DNA from: Candidimonas nitroreducens
GTDB lineage: Bacteria > Pseudomonadota > Gammaproteobacteria > Burkholderiales > Burkholderiaceae_B
Assembly (NCBI RefSeq): GCF_002209565.1
Contig: NZ_NJIH01000002.1
Span: 310,001-374,000, forward strand
Reading direction: 5' to 3'
Length of the DNA: 64,000 bases
Under the pieces are notes generated by a model, which was given only the letters and a program-made list of their open reading frames with translations, made no database searches and was not told the DNA's origin. Below, piece after piece: positions 26,122 through 34,588 of the stretch (position 1 is its first letter; each line of letters starts with the position of its first letter). The position numbers and the translations under genes were made by a program.

Positions 26122-27177
26122 TCATGCGAGCGCCGCCGCGGGGAAATTCAAGCCGAACTGGGCCGCCAGGCCGCACAGCTCACGATACAGATCCTCGCTT
26201 ATATCCAGGCTGCCGCGGCGGCGGACTTCGCGCTCGAGTTCGGCGCCGCGCGCACCCGGCAGGCGCGCATCGACTCCTCCCTTGCGCCTGTACTGCCCGG
26301 CCCACTGGCTCATATAGGCATCGAAATACCCGCGGCTCAATACGCGCTGGTTGATCAGCAGCATGAAGGCGCCCTGCCTGCCTACCGCACCCTGAATCGC
26401 CACGCCTGTTTCGCTGCGCAGGGCAGCGATGCTGCGCTCCGAAGCCAGCAAGCCCGCGGACAGGCATTCGACCAACATGGCAATACCCATGCCCTTGTGC
26501 CCGGCACTGGGCAGCAAGGCGCCGCCCAATGCGGCGGCGGCCTCGGTGGTGGGTTCGCCGTGGGCATCGAGGGCCCAGCCTTCAGGGATGGGCTCGCCGC
26601 TGCGCGCTCTCAACAATATGTGGCCGCGCGCCGCCACACTGCACGCCATGTCGAACACCAGGGGATCGGCACCGCTTATCGGACAGCCGAACGCAATGGG
26701 ATTGTTCCCCACCGCGGGATGCTCGAAGCCCGGCAGAGCCATCAATGCGGGCGTGCGCTGCGCCACCACAGAAAAATACCCCTGTTCCGCGGCCATCAGC
26801 GCATACAGGCCCAAAGCCCCGAGATGGCCGCATTCCCTGATCAACAGGGCACGCATGTCGCCCGTATCCAGGCCCTGCACGCCCAGGCGCAGGGCCTCGC
26901 TCATGGCCACTTGCCCGAAGGCGCCATCGGCCTCCAGCAGCATGGTGTTGGGCGAGATCGAGTGCGACGAAATCTGCGGATCCGGGTTGACCTCGCCTGA
27001 CCTCAGCTTCTCTACATACGAAGCCAGGCGCGTGACGCCATGAGTCCGCACGCCACGGCTGTCGGTACGCAGCAGAATATGCGCCACGCACGACGCCTGC
27101 GGCGCCGGCGCTCCGGCTCGGCACAGAATACCCTTCACCCAATCGCGCAGCGCCTCGCACTCGACCAGCATGCTCAT
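26122..27177 (-). CDS. Malate/L-lactate/sulfolactate dehydrogenase-family oxidoreductase (Ldh_2)
   Basis: 351-residue NAD(P)-dependent 2-hydroxy acid dehydrogenase of the Ldh/MDH_2 family (which includes ComC, ureidoglycolate and 2,3-diketo-L-gulonate reductases). Conserved are DSRGVRTHGVTRL near residue 43, GHLGALGLYA with the catalytic His, and VGNNPIAFGCP. Its ATG overlaps the stop of the UxaA-family large-subunit gene (ATGA), so it acts in the same pathway. By analogy with sulfolactate loci (comC with suyAB) it could interconvert a 2-oxo and a 2-hydroxy acid. The exact substrate is not determined. Confidence 0.87.
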   Translation of the reverse strand: MSMLVECEALRDWVKGILCRAGAPAPQASCVAHILLRTDSRGVRTHGVTRLASYVEKLRSGEVNPDPQISSHSISPNTMLLEADGAFGQVAMSEALRLGVQGLDTGDMRALLIRECGHLGALGLYALMAAEQGYFSVVAQRTPALMALPGFEHPAVGNNPIAFGCPISGADPLVFDMACSVAARGHILLRARSGEPIPEGWALDAHGEPTTEAAAALGGALLPSAGHKGMGIAMLVECLSAGLLASERSIAALRSETGVAIQGAVGRQGAFMLLINQRVLSRGYFDAYMSQWAGQYRRKGGVDARLPGARGAELEREVRRRGSLDISEDLYRELCGLAAQFGLNFPAAALA

Positions 27178-28361
27178 GACGGGCCCGCGCCGCACTGATG
27201 CAGAAAACCCAGCTCCAGCCGCGAGATCGAGATTTCCGTGTCGCCCAGTACTTCGCTTTTCGTGGCCCTGCCATTGGCCACCTTGATCATCAGGCCGCGC
27301 AGTGCGACGGCAGCCTCGGCCAGATCCAGCCCGTCGGTCAGGACGGCGCTGACGTCCAGATCCAGGTTGTCTGCGAACAGTTCCGCGGTTTGCGGGTTGC
27401 CCGTTACTTTTATGGTCGGCGACAGCGCGTGTCCCACGGGATTGCCCACGCCGGTATTGAAAATGATCAGGTGGGCGCCGCCGGCGGCAAGCGCCGTTAT
27501 GTTTTCCACCCCCGGCGCAGGGGCGTCCATGAAGACCAGCCCCTTGCGGCTGGGCCTGACGCCGTATCCCACGACTTCGCGCAGCGCCGAGGTTCCACCT
27601 TTCCTGATGGCGCCCAGCGATTTTTCCTCTGGCGTGCTCAGGCCTCCGGCAATGTTGTCCTCGCCCAAAGGCCACAGCTGGATTCCCTGGAAGCGGGAAA
27701 GCGCCTCGAGACGGGCGACCGCGGCAAGCAGGCTGCGCTGGACTTCCGCCGAGTCGGCACGCTGCCCCAGCAGGTGTTCTGCGCCCACGATTTCATCCGT
27801 TTCGGACAGGACGACCGTGCCCCCTTCCTCGACCAGCCAGTCCGACACATGGCCCGTCACTACGTTGGCCGTAAGTCCGGAAGTGGCGTCCGAAGCGCCG
27901 CACTCGACGCCCAGCACCAAATCGGCCAGCGGGAATTCCCGGCGCTGCGCTTCCGTGGCCGTCAACACCAGATCCAGAGCCATGCGCACGCCCTTTTCCA
28001 CCGCCCGTACAGTGCCGCCGCTACCCTGCACATCCAGCCAGCATACCGGCCGCCCCGAGCCGGCGATGCGGACCGCCATGCGCTGCGTGGTCTTGGGCTC
28101 CAGGCCAACCACCAAAGCGGCCGCCACATTCGGATGAGAACCGTAGCCGGCCAGCACCCGGTCGTGCTGCTCCAGGTCGGCGCCGAACTGGCCACGTCCA
28201 TATGCCACACAGACGGGCACCGTTCCCGCGACCTGCGCACAGATCCTGCGCACCACCGGATTCACATTGTCCATCGCGGCAATCACCACGACGTGATTGC
28301 GGATACCCACCGTGCCATCGGGCCGCGCATATCCCAGAAAAGTACCGCCGCTGGCAGTCAT
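27174..28361 (-). CDS. UxaA/SuyB-family lyase, large subunit
   Basis: 395-residue large subunit of a two-component lyase of the altronate/galactarate dehydratase and (2R)-sulfolactate sulfo-lyase family. It begins with the family's GYARPDGTVGIRNHVVVIAAMDNVN and keeps GVECGASDATSGLTAN, EDNIAGGLSTPEEKSLGAI and the C-terminal GLVFMDAPAPGVENITALAAGG. It is a dehydratase or sulfo-lyase with the small subunit encoded just upstream (ATGA overlap). The split-subunit form and the adjacent Ldh-family gene resemble suyAB-comC, but altronate-type acids are equally possible. Confidence 0.85.
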   Translation of the reverse strand: MTASGGTFLGYARPDGTVGIRNHVVVIAAMDNVNPVVRRICAQVAGTVPVCVAYGRGQFGADLEQHDRVLAGYGSHPNVAAALVVGLEPKTTQRMAVRIAGSGRPVCWLDVQGSGGTVRAVEKGVRMALDLVLTATEAQRREFPLADLVLGVECGASDATSGLTANVVTGHVSDWLVEEGGTVVLSETDEIVGAEHLLGQRADSAEVQRSLLAAVARLEALSRFQGIQLWPLGEDNIAGGLSTPEEKSLGAIRKGGTSALREVVGYGVRPSRKGLVFMDAPAPGVENITALAAGGAHLIIFNTGVGNPVGHALSPTIKVTGNPQTAELFADNLDLDVSAVLTDGLDLAEAAVALRGLMIKVANGRATKSEVLGDTEISISRLELGFLHQCGAGPS

Positions 28362-28642
28362 GACCTGTCCCCCCGTCCACGCATGCTTTCTATGTTCTGC
28401 ACGTGTACGTGGCGCCCGGCCTCGATGGCTTCGGTGCTCAGGCCTATGCACACCCCGTATTTCCTGATGGGCTGGGCCGGCCCGATGGCGCTCAGGGCAA
28501 ATTTGTGGCCGGCAGGTATGTCCTGCTTCAGACGCACACTCTCGGCCAGGCCGGAGCCGCTCAGAATGCTGCCGGCCGGCAGGTCGGCCAGCGCCACGCC
28601 CACGTTGTCGGTCTTGTCCAGTATCAGGAATTGCCGCGTCAT
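28358..28642 (-). CDS. UxaA/SuyA-family lyase, small subunit (SAF domain)
   Basis: 94 residues, a stand-alone SAF domain: KTDNVGVALADLPAG near the N-terminus, IPAGHKFALSAIG in the middle and HVHVQNIES at the end. In fused family members this domain forms the N-terminus of the dehydratase; as a separate protein it pairs with the large subunit, as SuyA does with SuyB. The start at MTRQFLILD has a ribosome-binding site (GGAG, 8-base spacing) and lies 13 bp after the receptor gene's stop. An upstream ATG at 28669 would overlap that gene. Confidence 0.85.
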   Translation of the reverse strand: MTRQFLILDKTDNVGVALADLPAGSILSGSGLAESVRLKQDIPAGHKFALSAIGPAQPIRKYGVCIGLSTEAIEAGRHVHVQNIESMRGRGDRS

Positions 28643-28655
28643 CACGAATTCTCCA

Positions 28656-29645
28656 CTATTGGTGTCCATGGCCCGACTCGGTCTTGGCGAGGCGTGCCAT
28701 GGCATGGCCATAATATTTAAGCTGGCTTTTCAATTCGGCCTCGTAGGCCGCTGCCCCCATCACGGGCTTTTCAATACCCAGGCGCTCGAGCTTCTTGCGG
28801 ATATCGGGGTCTTGCACCACCGCCTTCAGGTCGGCTTCCAGCTGGCGGCGGCGAGCCTGCGGCCAGGAACTCGGCGCAAAGAAACCATAGGAAATCTCGG
28901 GGATCTTCTCCCGCAAAGGGACATACGAAGTAATGGCGGGCACGCCCGGCAACAGGCTGGAACTTTGGGAGCCCAGGACGGCAAGCGCGCGCACGCCTCC
29001 GTTTGCGATCAAGGACGATACCGCCGGCAGGCCTGCCGTCCCGTATGCGACGCTTTGCGAAAGCACCGCCATCACGACTCCTGGCGCTCCTTTGTACGGT
29101 ACGGCCAAGAACGCGCCGCCGGCTTCGCCCGCCACCGCGGACAGGGCCAGATGCATGGGCGTGCCGACTCCGGGAACACCGATCCCGATTGCCGGGCTGC
29201 GGTGCAGGCTGCGCAGGAATGCCGCCGAGGACGCCCATTCGCCTCCCGCCTTGGCAAACAATACGGAGGCCACCGTACCCACCTGCAGCAAAGGCTGCAG
29301 GTCATGCATGGGCCTATAGTAAGGATCCTTGATCAAGAATGGGGCAATCGTTATTTCCTGGTTACCGCTGGCCAGGATGCTCGGCTCGCTGGAAGAGGAA
29401 TTGATCACGGCTCTTGCCGCAATGGTTCCCGAAGCACCCGGCTTGTTCTCCACGACCACGGAACAATCGCAACGTTTGGCCAGTCCCTGCGCAACGATGC
29501 GCGCCATGGCATCGACCCCGCCGCCGGCAGGCAGCGACACCACCACGCGCAGCGCCGGTGCCGCGGCCGCACAGGCAGCCGCGAGCAAGGCCATCGTCCC
29601 CATCAGAATCCCCGCGCACCATCGGGCCCGGCTTGTATCACGCAT
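28656..29645 (-). CDS. Bug-family (TctC-type) solute-binding receptor, second
   Basis: 329-residue periplasmic receptor of the tripartite tricarboxylate transporter/Bug family. Signal peptide (residues 1-30, MGTMALLAAACAAAAPA), then the Bug beta-strand (LRVVVSLPAGGGVDAMARIVAQ), VVENKPGASGTIAARAV and VPYKGAPGVV. The start at ATG 29645 has a strong ribosome-binding site (AAGGAGG); an ATG at 29660 overlaps the upstream stop and is less likely. No TctA/TctB membrane genes are present, which is common for Bug receptors. It probably binds the carboxylic acid degraded by the neighbouring enzymes. Confidence 0.9.
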   Translation of the reverse strand: MRDTSRARWCAGILMGTMALLAAACAAAAPALRVVVSLPAGGGVDAMARIVAQGLAKRCDCSVVVENKPGASGTIAARAVINSSSSEPSILASGNQEITIAPFLIKDPYYRPMHDLQPLLQVGTVASVLFAKAGGEWASSAAFLRSLHRSPAIGIGVPGVGTPMHLALSAVAGEAGGAFLAVPYKGAPGVVMAVLSQSVAYGTAGLPAVSSLIANGGVRALAVLGSQSSSLLPGVPAITSYVPLREKIPEISYGFFAPSSWPQARRRQLEADLKAVVQDPDIRKKLERLGIEKPVMGAAAYEAELKSQLKYYGHAMARLAKTESGHGHQ

Positions 29646-29656
29646 ATGCTCCTCCT

Positions 29657-30634
29657 TCATTTTTCGATAAGGCGGGCTGCCTTGCTGTAATAGTCCCGCT
29701 CGCGTCCCAGCTGGGCAGCGAACTGCGCTGAATCGAGATAGCGCGCCTCCAGCCCGGCCTGGCGCAGCTTATCGCGCACGCTTGCGGACGCTGCGGCCTG
29801 CGCCAGCGCGCGCTTGAGCTTGTCGCTCGCCTCTTGGGGCAGGCCGCGAGGCGCGAACCACCCGAACCACACCACGGGCACGCCCTCGGCCGCCCCGCCA
29901 AATGCCTCTGCGGCATCCGGGACGCGCGGCAACAGAGGCGAGCGCAGACTGTCGAGCACCGCCAGAGGTTCGATCTTTTTCGCCTCTATCTGCGGCAGCA
30001 CCGTGCCCAGCGCAACCGCGACCAGATCCACCTGGCCGCCGAGCACGTCCGTCACCGCCCTGCCTCCGCCGTTGTACGGGACATGGAAGAGCTTCAGGCC
30101 GTCCGCGTGCAGCAGGCTCTCCATGACAAGATGCATCGGCGTCAGGACGCCGGGCGTGGCGTAACTTATCTTGCCCGGATTGCGGCGCGCAATATCGGCC
30201 CATTGGCTCATGCTGCGGTTCCGACCCGCCCTGGCCGCCAGAACAATGGGAGAAACCGAAGTTTGCGCCAACGGAACCAGGTCTTTGCGCGCACGCTCGG
30301 AGACTTGTGGAGACATCATGGCCGCAAGCGAAATTTCCGAACTCGCCGACAGCAGGGTGTAGCCGTCGGGCGCGGCGCGCAAGGCCGCCATCGTGCCGAT
30401 GATGCCGCTGGCCCCCGGTCGATTTTCCACGACCAAGCTGACGTGCAGCTCTTGCTCCAGCGCATGCGCCAGGATGCGCGTGGCAATGTCGGCAGTGCCT
30501 CCCGCTGCGTACGACACAATTACAGTAATTGGGCGTTGCGGATAGCCGCCGCTTCCGGCGGCAGGCGCAGGCGTCGCGCACACGGCCAGCAGCACGGCCG
30601 CGCACCAGGTTCGAATCCAGCGTAGAGGGGTCAT
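29657..30634 (-). CDS. Bug-family (TctC-type) solute-binding receptor, first
   Basis: 325-residue periplasmic receptor with a signal peptide ending near PAPAAG (residue about 25). Bug traits are YPQRPITVIVSYAAGGTADIATRILA, VVENRPGASGIIGTMAALRAAPDGYTLL and FHVPYNGGGRAVTDVLGGQVDL. It stands in tandem with a second, clearly different receptor; the pair may give two substrate ranges or derive from an old duplication. The start was chosen at MTPLRWIRTW for its signal peptide, although the frame continues upstream. It is 59 bp after the NTF2-like gene. Confidence 0.9.
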   Translation of the reverse strand: MTPLRWIRTWCAAVLLAVCATPAPAAGSGGYPQRPITVIVSYAAGGTADIATRILAHALEQELHVSLVVENRPGASGIIGTMAALRAAPDGYTLLSASSEISLAAMMSPQVSERARKDLVPLAQTSVSPIVLAARAGRNRSMSQWADIARRNPGKISYATPGVLTPMHLVMESLLHADGLKLFHVPYNGGGRAVTDVLGGQVDLVAVALGTVLPQIEAKKIEPLAVLDSLRSPLLPRVPDAAEAFGGAAEGVPVVWFGWFAPRGLPQEASDKLKRALAQAAASASVRDKLRQAGLEARYLDSAQFAAQLGRERDYYSKAARLIEK

Positions 30635-30693
30635 GTCATTTCCGTTTGCGAGAGCGAGTACAAGCGCCGCCGATCCGCTTTTCTTCAGGGCGG

Positions 30694-31113
30694 TCACGCG
30701 CCTGCGTCGAACACAGGCTGCACGACTCTGCGCAAAATCCGCCACTGGCCGCCTTCTTGCACCCAGTCGTCCCGATACTCGGCGACGGTCTCGGGGGGGC
30801 GATACGGCAGTGGAACCGATACGGCGCGGCCCGCGGTCTCTCCGAGCTTGCGGAACACCATGACATACGTCGTGGAAGCGACGCCCCGCTCCGTGCGCTC
30901 TACCAGGCAGGATCCGATCACATGGCGGGTCAGACGCTCGACGGGCCTGGCCAGCAGGCTGCGCAGGATTGCTGCACGCGTACGGATTTCCTCGCCGGGG
31001 CGCGCCAGAAAAGCGTCATCGGCAAAGACGAGGCTCGCTTCCTCGTAGCGCTGCTGATCCGTCATAACCGCAAGCCTGTGAATCTGCCGCGCGACTTCCG
31101 ACTGCTCTTCCAT
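30694..31113 (-). CDS. NTF2-like/SnoaL-type small protein
   Basis: 139 residues with the pattern of the nuclear transport factor 2-like fold: an N-terminal helix (VARQIHRLAVMTDQQRYEEASLVFADDA), a beta-strand region and a C-terminal WVQEGGQWRILRRVVQPVF. Relatives include small subunits of ring-hydroxylating dioxygenases and stand-alone isomerase-like proteins. It is the first gene of the cluster, divergent from the LysR regulator, and may act on the substrate before the lyase and dehydrogenase. The function is not established. Confidence 0.7.
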   Translation of the reverse strand: MEEQSEVARQIHRLAVMTDQQRYEEASLVFADDAFLARPGEEIRTRAAILRSLLARPVERLTRHVIGSCLVERTERGVASTTYVMVFRKLGETAGRAVSVPLPYRPPETVAEYRDDWVQEGGQWRILRRVVQPVFDAGA

Positions 31114-31209
31114 GTCCTCGATTCCTGTGCATGCGCCGCCTGCCGGCGACGCGGAAAATTCAGGAATAAATATATCTAATATAAAAATCGTCGTGACATA
31201 GAATATCTA

Positions 31210-31219
31210 TCTCATGAGA
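31210..31219. promoter_or_regulatory. Palindrome in the divergent promoter region of the catabolic cluster
   Basis: TCTCATGAGA is a perfect 10-bp palindrome midway between the divergent NTF2-like and LysR genes, next to an AT-rich stretch (31170-31210) likely to hold the cluster promoter. LysR regulators bind such short dyads; assignment to this regulator is inferred. Confidence 0.35.
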
Positions 31220-31256
31220 CAGTTTTTCGTGAGACGGTTTTTTGAGCCGGGCATGA

Positions 31257-31300
31257 CGAGCCCGATATGAGCCCGATGTGAGCCTGATGTGAGCCTGATA
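31257..31300 (+). repeat. Four tandem 11-bp repeats running into the LysR start codon
   Basis: Four copies of TGAGCCYGATR (the first begins with C) stand head to tail; the last base of the fourth is the A of the regulator's ATG at 31300. The ribosome-binding region of the gene therefore consists of repeat sequence, and no good Shine-Dalgarno is present. Confidence 0.9.
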
Positions 31301-32202
31301 TGAATAAACGCCGCCTGCCGCCATTGAATGCCGTACGGGCCTTCGAGTCGGCTGCCAGAAATCTCAGCTTCGCCAAGGCGGCCGACGAATTGCACGTGAC
31401 CCAATCAGCCATCAGCCAGCAGGTGAAGCTGCTCGAGACATGGCTGGGAAATCACTTGTTCGTGCGGCTGAACAATGGGCTGGCGCTGACCGACAAGGGC
31501 CGGCATTACCTGCCGCAGCTCAAGCAGGCGCTGGACATCATCAACGACGCCACCGAAAGCCTGCACGATCAATGGCGCGGCGTCACCTTGACGCTGAGCG
31601 TGCTGCCCAACTTCGCCATGCACTGGCTGTTGCCCAGGCTGGCGGAATTCAGCGCCGCACATTCGTGGATAGACTTGCGGATCACTGCCGCGGCGCTGCC
31701 CCTGGATCAGCTGTACGAAACCTGCGATCTCGCCATACGCCCGTACGAGCGCGACGCGCTGCACAGGTTCGACTGGATCTGCTCGGCGCAAATGATGCCG
31801 GTGATGACGCAGGCGTTCGCGCGCGCTCACGGCATTTCAGCGCCCCGCCATCTAGTCCGGGCTCCACGCCTGCATATCAGTCATTCTCCCGAAGACTGGC
31901 AGCGCTGGCTCGCCCCTCTAGGCATCCAGGACACGGCCGCCGACAAGGGCACCGTGTTCGACTCCCATGCCGTAGCGCTCGAAGCGACCTGCCTCGGACT
32001 CGGCGCCATGATGGGTCAGGTTCCATTCGTCAATAAAATGATCGAGTCGGGGCGCCTGGTCGCGCCGTTCCCCACTGCCGTGGATGCGAATCGCTCGTGG
32101 TATCTGGTTTCGCCTCGCGGCGACCTCTCGCCCAAAGCGGCCGCGTTCCGGGACTGGATATTGCGAACCGTCCAGGCCGAAGCACCCGATGGCGCTTCCT
32201 GA
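31300..32202 (+). CDS. LysR-family regulator, GcvA type
   Basis: 300-residue LysR regulator. The N-terminal helix-turn-helix (LNAVRAFESAARNLSFAKAADELHVTQSAISQQVKLLE) is typical of the GcvA/AmpR group; the effector domain starts near residue 90 and contains DLAIRPY. It is divergent from the NTF2-Bug-lyase-dehydrogenase cluster and is its likely activator. Translation starts directly at the end of an 11-bp repeat array. Confidence 0.9.
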   Translation: MNKRRLPPLNAVRAFESAARNLSFAKAADELHVTQSAISQQVKLLETWLGNHLFVRLNNGLALTDKGRHYLPQLKQALDIINDATESLHDQWRGVTLTLSVLPNFAMHWLLPRLAEFSAAHSWIDLRITAAALPLDQLYETCDLAIRPYERDALHRFDWICSAQMMPVMTQAFARAHGISAPRHLVRAPRLHISHSPEDWQRWLAPLGIQDTAADKGTVFDSHAVALEATCLGLGAMMGQVPFVNKMIESGRLVAPFPTAVDANRSWYLVSPRGDLSPKAAAFRDWILRTVQAEAPDGAS

Positions 32203-32286
32203 TCGCTGCGCGCAAGCCGGCGCACCTTTGCGACCATGCCCGGGTTTGCGGGTTTCCGACCAGGCGATTGGTTTGGGTCGGCCTGA

Positions 32287-33060
32287 TCAGAACCTGGATG
32301 AAGCTTGCGGCATGTCTGCAAGCTGAGCGAGAAAACGCTCGTCCTCGCGCGACAGCAAGCCTTGCGACCGGGCCTGCGCGACCAGATCGGGACGGCGGCT
32401 CAGGGTCAGCCGCAGCGACTGCCGGCGACGCCACAGGGCGATATGGGCGTGATGGCCGGACAGCAGCTCCGGCGGCACCGCCTCGCCCTCGTAGACCTCG
32501 GGGCGCGTGTAATGCGGGCTGTCCAGCAGGCCGCTGAGAGCGAGGTTGAAAGAGTCTTGCACCGCCGACTCGGCGTCGTGCAGCGCTCCGGGCAGCAGGC
32601 GCACCGCCGCGTCGATAATGGCCAGCGCGGGAATCTCGCCGCCCGACAGCACGAAATCGCCCATCGACACCTCTTCGGTGACGCAGCGGTCGATGAAGCG
32701 CTGATCCACGCCTTCGTAGCGCCCGCAAACCAGGGTGGCGCCGCCCTCTTGCAACAGACGCTGCGCCATGGCCTGGTCGAAGCGCCTGCCGGTCGGGCTC
32801 ATCAGCATGACCGCCCCTTGCGCGCCGCGCTGCGCCTGGGCGTCGTGCACGGCCTGCTCCAGCGGGCCGGCCATCATCACCATGCCCGGGCCGCCGCCAT
32901 ACGGACGGTCGTCCACGGTACGGTGCACGTCCCGCGCATAGGCGCGCGGGTTCCACAGCACCAGTTCCCATAGGCCCTGCTTGTGCGCACGGCCGGTAAT
33001 GCCCAGGTCGCGCACCGTGTGGAACATATCGGGAAACAGCGTCACGATGTCGAAGCGCAT
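32287..33060 (-). CDS. trmD: tRNA (guanine-N1)-methyltransferase TrmD
   Basis: 257-residue SPOUT methyltransferase that makes m1G37 in tRNAs with G36 and so prevents +1 frameshifts. It has [13 protein letters not shown] at the start, RPYGGGPGM, and the knot region [14 protein letters not shown] with [20 protein letters not shown]. The start ATG at 33060 fits the family. It is the third gene of rpsP-rimM-trmD. rplS, which follows trmD in E. coli, is absent; the convergent LysR gene ends 84 bp away. Confidence 0.96.
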   Translation of the reverse strand: MRFDIVTLFPDMFHTVRDLGITGRAHKQGLWELVLWNPRAYARDVHRTVDDRPYGGGPGMVMMAGPLEQAVHDAQAQRGAQGAVMLMSPTGRRFDQAMAQRLLQEGGATLVCGRYEGVDQRFIDRCVTEEVSMGDFVLSGGEIPALAIIDAAVRLLPGALHDAESAVQDSFNLALSGLLDSPHYTRPEVYEGEAVPPELLSGHHAHIALWRRRQSLRLTLSRRPDLVAQARSQGLLSREDERFLAQLADMPQASSRF

Positions 33061-33109
33061 GGCATAGCCCTGAGGGGCAGATAGAAAAACAATGAAGCGC
33101 GGCCGGGGC

Positions 33110-33733
33110 TTAGAAATCCAGCGGCCAGTCGCTGTCGATGCGCCGGGAGGCCAAGTCGACGGCCCGGATGTGCGCCGCCACGAAGGGCACCAGCACTTCC
33201 TTGGGGCGCCCCTTGGCGTCGAGCAGCGGCACCGGCGTATCTTGCGCATCCAGCCCGGCGCACGCCACGCGCAGCACGGCATGAGCGCCATTGTCGGCGA
33301 CGTCCTGCACCAGGCCTATCAAGGCATTGCTGCCGTCTTCGGCGGCGCCGTACAGCCTGCAGCCGATCAAATCGACCCAGTAGTATTCGTCGGTTTCGGG
33401 CGCCGGGAATTCGCTGCGCGGCACCCACACCGTGTAGCCCTTGTAGGACTCGGCCGCGCCACGATCGGGCGACAAATCCAGCTGGGCGACCACGGCGGCA
33501 CCCTGCGTGCGGCTGGCCTGCACGCGCGCGCGGCGCGCATACGGCAAAGCGCCCGCACCCCCATGGACGGGAACGGGCGCTTTCAGCCACCAGCAGCCGG
33601 TACCGAGCAGCACATCGGCCTGTGCCGAGTGCGGCTGAACCTTGACCCAGCCGCGTATGCCGTACGCCGCAACGATACGCCCGAGCTCTACCAGGTCGGG
33701 CGGCGCAGCGGCGGCATCAGTTTCATCAGGCAT
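33110..33733 (-). CDS. rimM: Ribosome maturation factor RimM
   Basis: 207-residue factor for 30S head maturation, binding S19. The N-terminal domain begins [21 protein letters not shown]; the PRC-barrel domain contains [13 protein letters not shown] and ends with [17 protein letters not shown]. The length is a little over the usual about 175 because of an insert around residues 60-75 ([20 protein letters not shown]). The start was set at MPDETDAAA. It lies between rpsP and trmD. Confidence 0.94.
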   Translation of the reverse strand: MPDETDAAAAPPDLVELGRIVAAYGIRGWVKVQPHSAQADVLLGTGCWWLKAPVPVHGGAGALPYARRARVQASRTQGAAVVAQLDLSPDRGAAESYKGYTVWVPRSEFPAPETDEYYWVDLIGCRLYGAAEDGSNALIGLVQDVADNGAHAVLRVACAGLDAQDTPVPLLDAKGRPKEVLVPFVAAHIRAVDLASRRIDSDWPLDF

Positions 33734-33812
33734 GAGCCACGACACTAAGCGCCATGGGCCACGCACTGCAAGGCGCCGCGGCTTATATACCGGCAGGCGC
33801 TGCGGGCCATGC

Positions 33813-34067
33813 TCAGGCAGCGGCCTTGGCGGAGAATTCCTTCACCAGGCGAGCCACGGCCGGCGACACTTGCGCGCCCTGGCCGGCCCAGTATTCGACG
33901 CGATCCAGCGCCAGACGCAGGTTTTCCTGGCCTTCGCCGCCGACGGGGTTGTAGAAACCCACGCGCTCGATGAAGCGGCCATCGCGACGGTTACGCGAAT
34001 CGGCTGCCACGACATTGTAAAACGGACGCTTCTTCGAGCCGCCACGGGCAAGACGAATCACAACCAT
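33813..34067 (-). CDS. rpsP: 30S ribosomal protein S16
   Basis: 84-residue small-subunit protein with the standard sequence ([41 protein letters not shown]). It is first in the rpsP-rimM-trmD operon. The C-terminus ([13 protein letters not shown]) is normal. Confidence 0.97.
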   Translation of the reverse strand: MVVIRLARGGSKKRPFYNVVAADSRNRRDGRFIERVGFYNPVGGEGQENLRLALDRVEYWAGQGAQVSPAVARLVKEFSAKAAA

Positions 34068-34244
34068 GGGTAATCCTTTGAAAATTATGCGAAAAACGTA
34101 AGATTCTAGCACTTCGAGGCTAGATCGGCAAACATTCGGCCGGCATAAAAAAATGCACAGCGCGAAAACACAACAATCGAATGCGACATCGCGCCTGCGC
34201 GATAAACCGCAGCGGCGCGCTTGGCGCTCGACTGCATGCCCGTA

Positions 34245-34502
34245 TCAGCGGCGCGCCAGGAAATGCACCGAGGCATCCCCGGATTCGATCTGGCGCAGCA
34301 GCGGGTTTCCGGTCTGCCTGGAAAAGGCCTGGAAATCGCGCACTGCGTGAGGGTCGGTAGTGATCACCTTGAGCACCTGGCCGCTGCTCAATTGCGCCAA
34401 GGCCTTCTTGGCGCGCAGGATGGGCAAGGGGCATTTCAGGCCCGAAGCATCCACCTCGAGATCGGCGACGGGCGGAGAACTGGTATCGGTAGTGTCGTTC
34501 AT
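34245..34502 (-). CDS. TusA-family sulfurtransferase
   Basis: 85-residue sulfur carrier. The CPxP motif is at residue 24 (ASGLKCPLPILRAKKAL), with the usual GQVLKVITTDPHAVRDF strand and a C-terminal hydrophobic strand. TusA accepts persulfide from IscS for tRNA thiolation and molybdenum-cofactor synthesis, so it could be one outlet for the intact IscS in this genome. It lies 86 bp downstream of alaS on the same strand. The start was set at MNDTTDTSS. Confidence 0.9.
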   Translation of the reverse strand: MNDTTDTSSPPVADLEVDASGLKCPLPILRAKKALAQLSSGQVLKVITTDPHAVRDFQAFSRQTGNPLLRQIESGDASVHFLARR

Positions 34503-34588
34503 GATTACAGCCCTGCTATGCCAGGCCGCCCAGGCAACCGGCAAGCTTCAGGGGCAAAGCACATAGTCGGAGCGAACGCCTTTGCACG

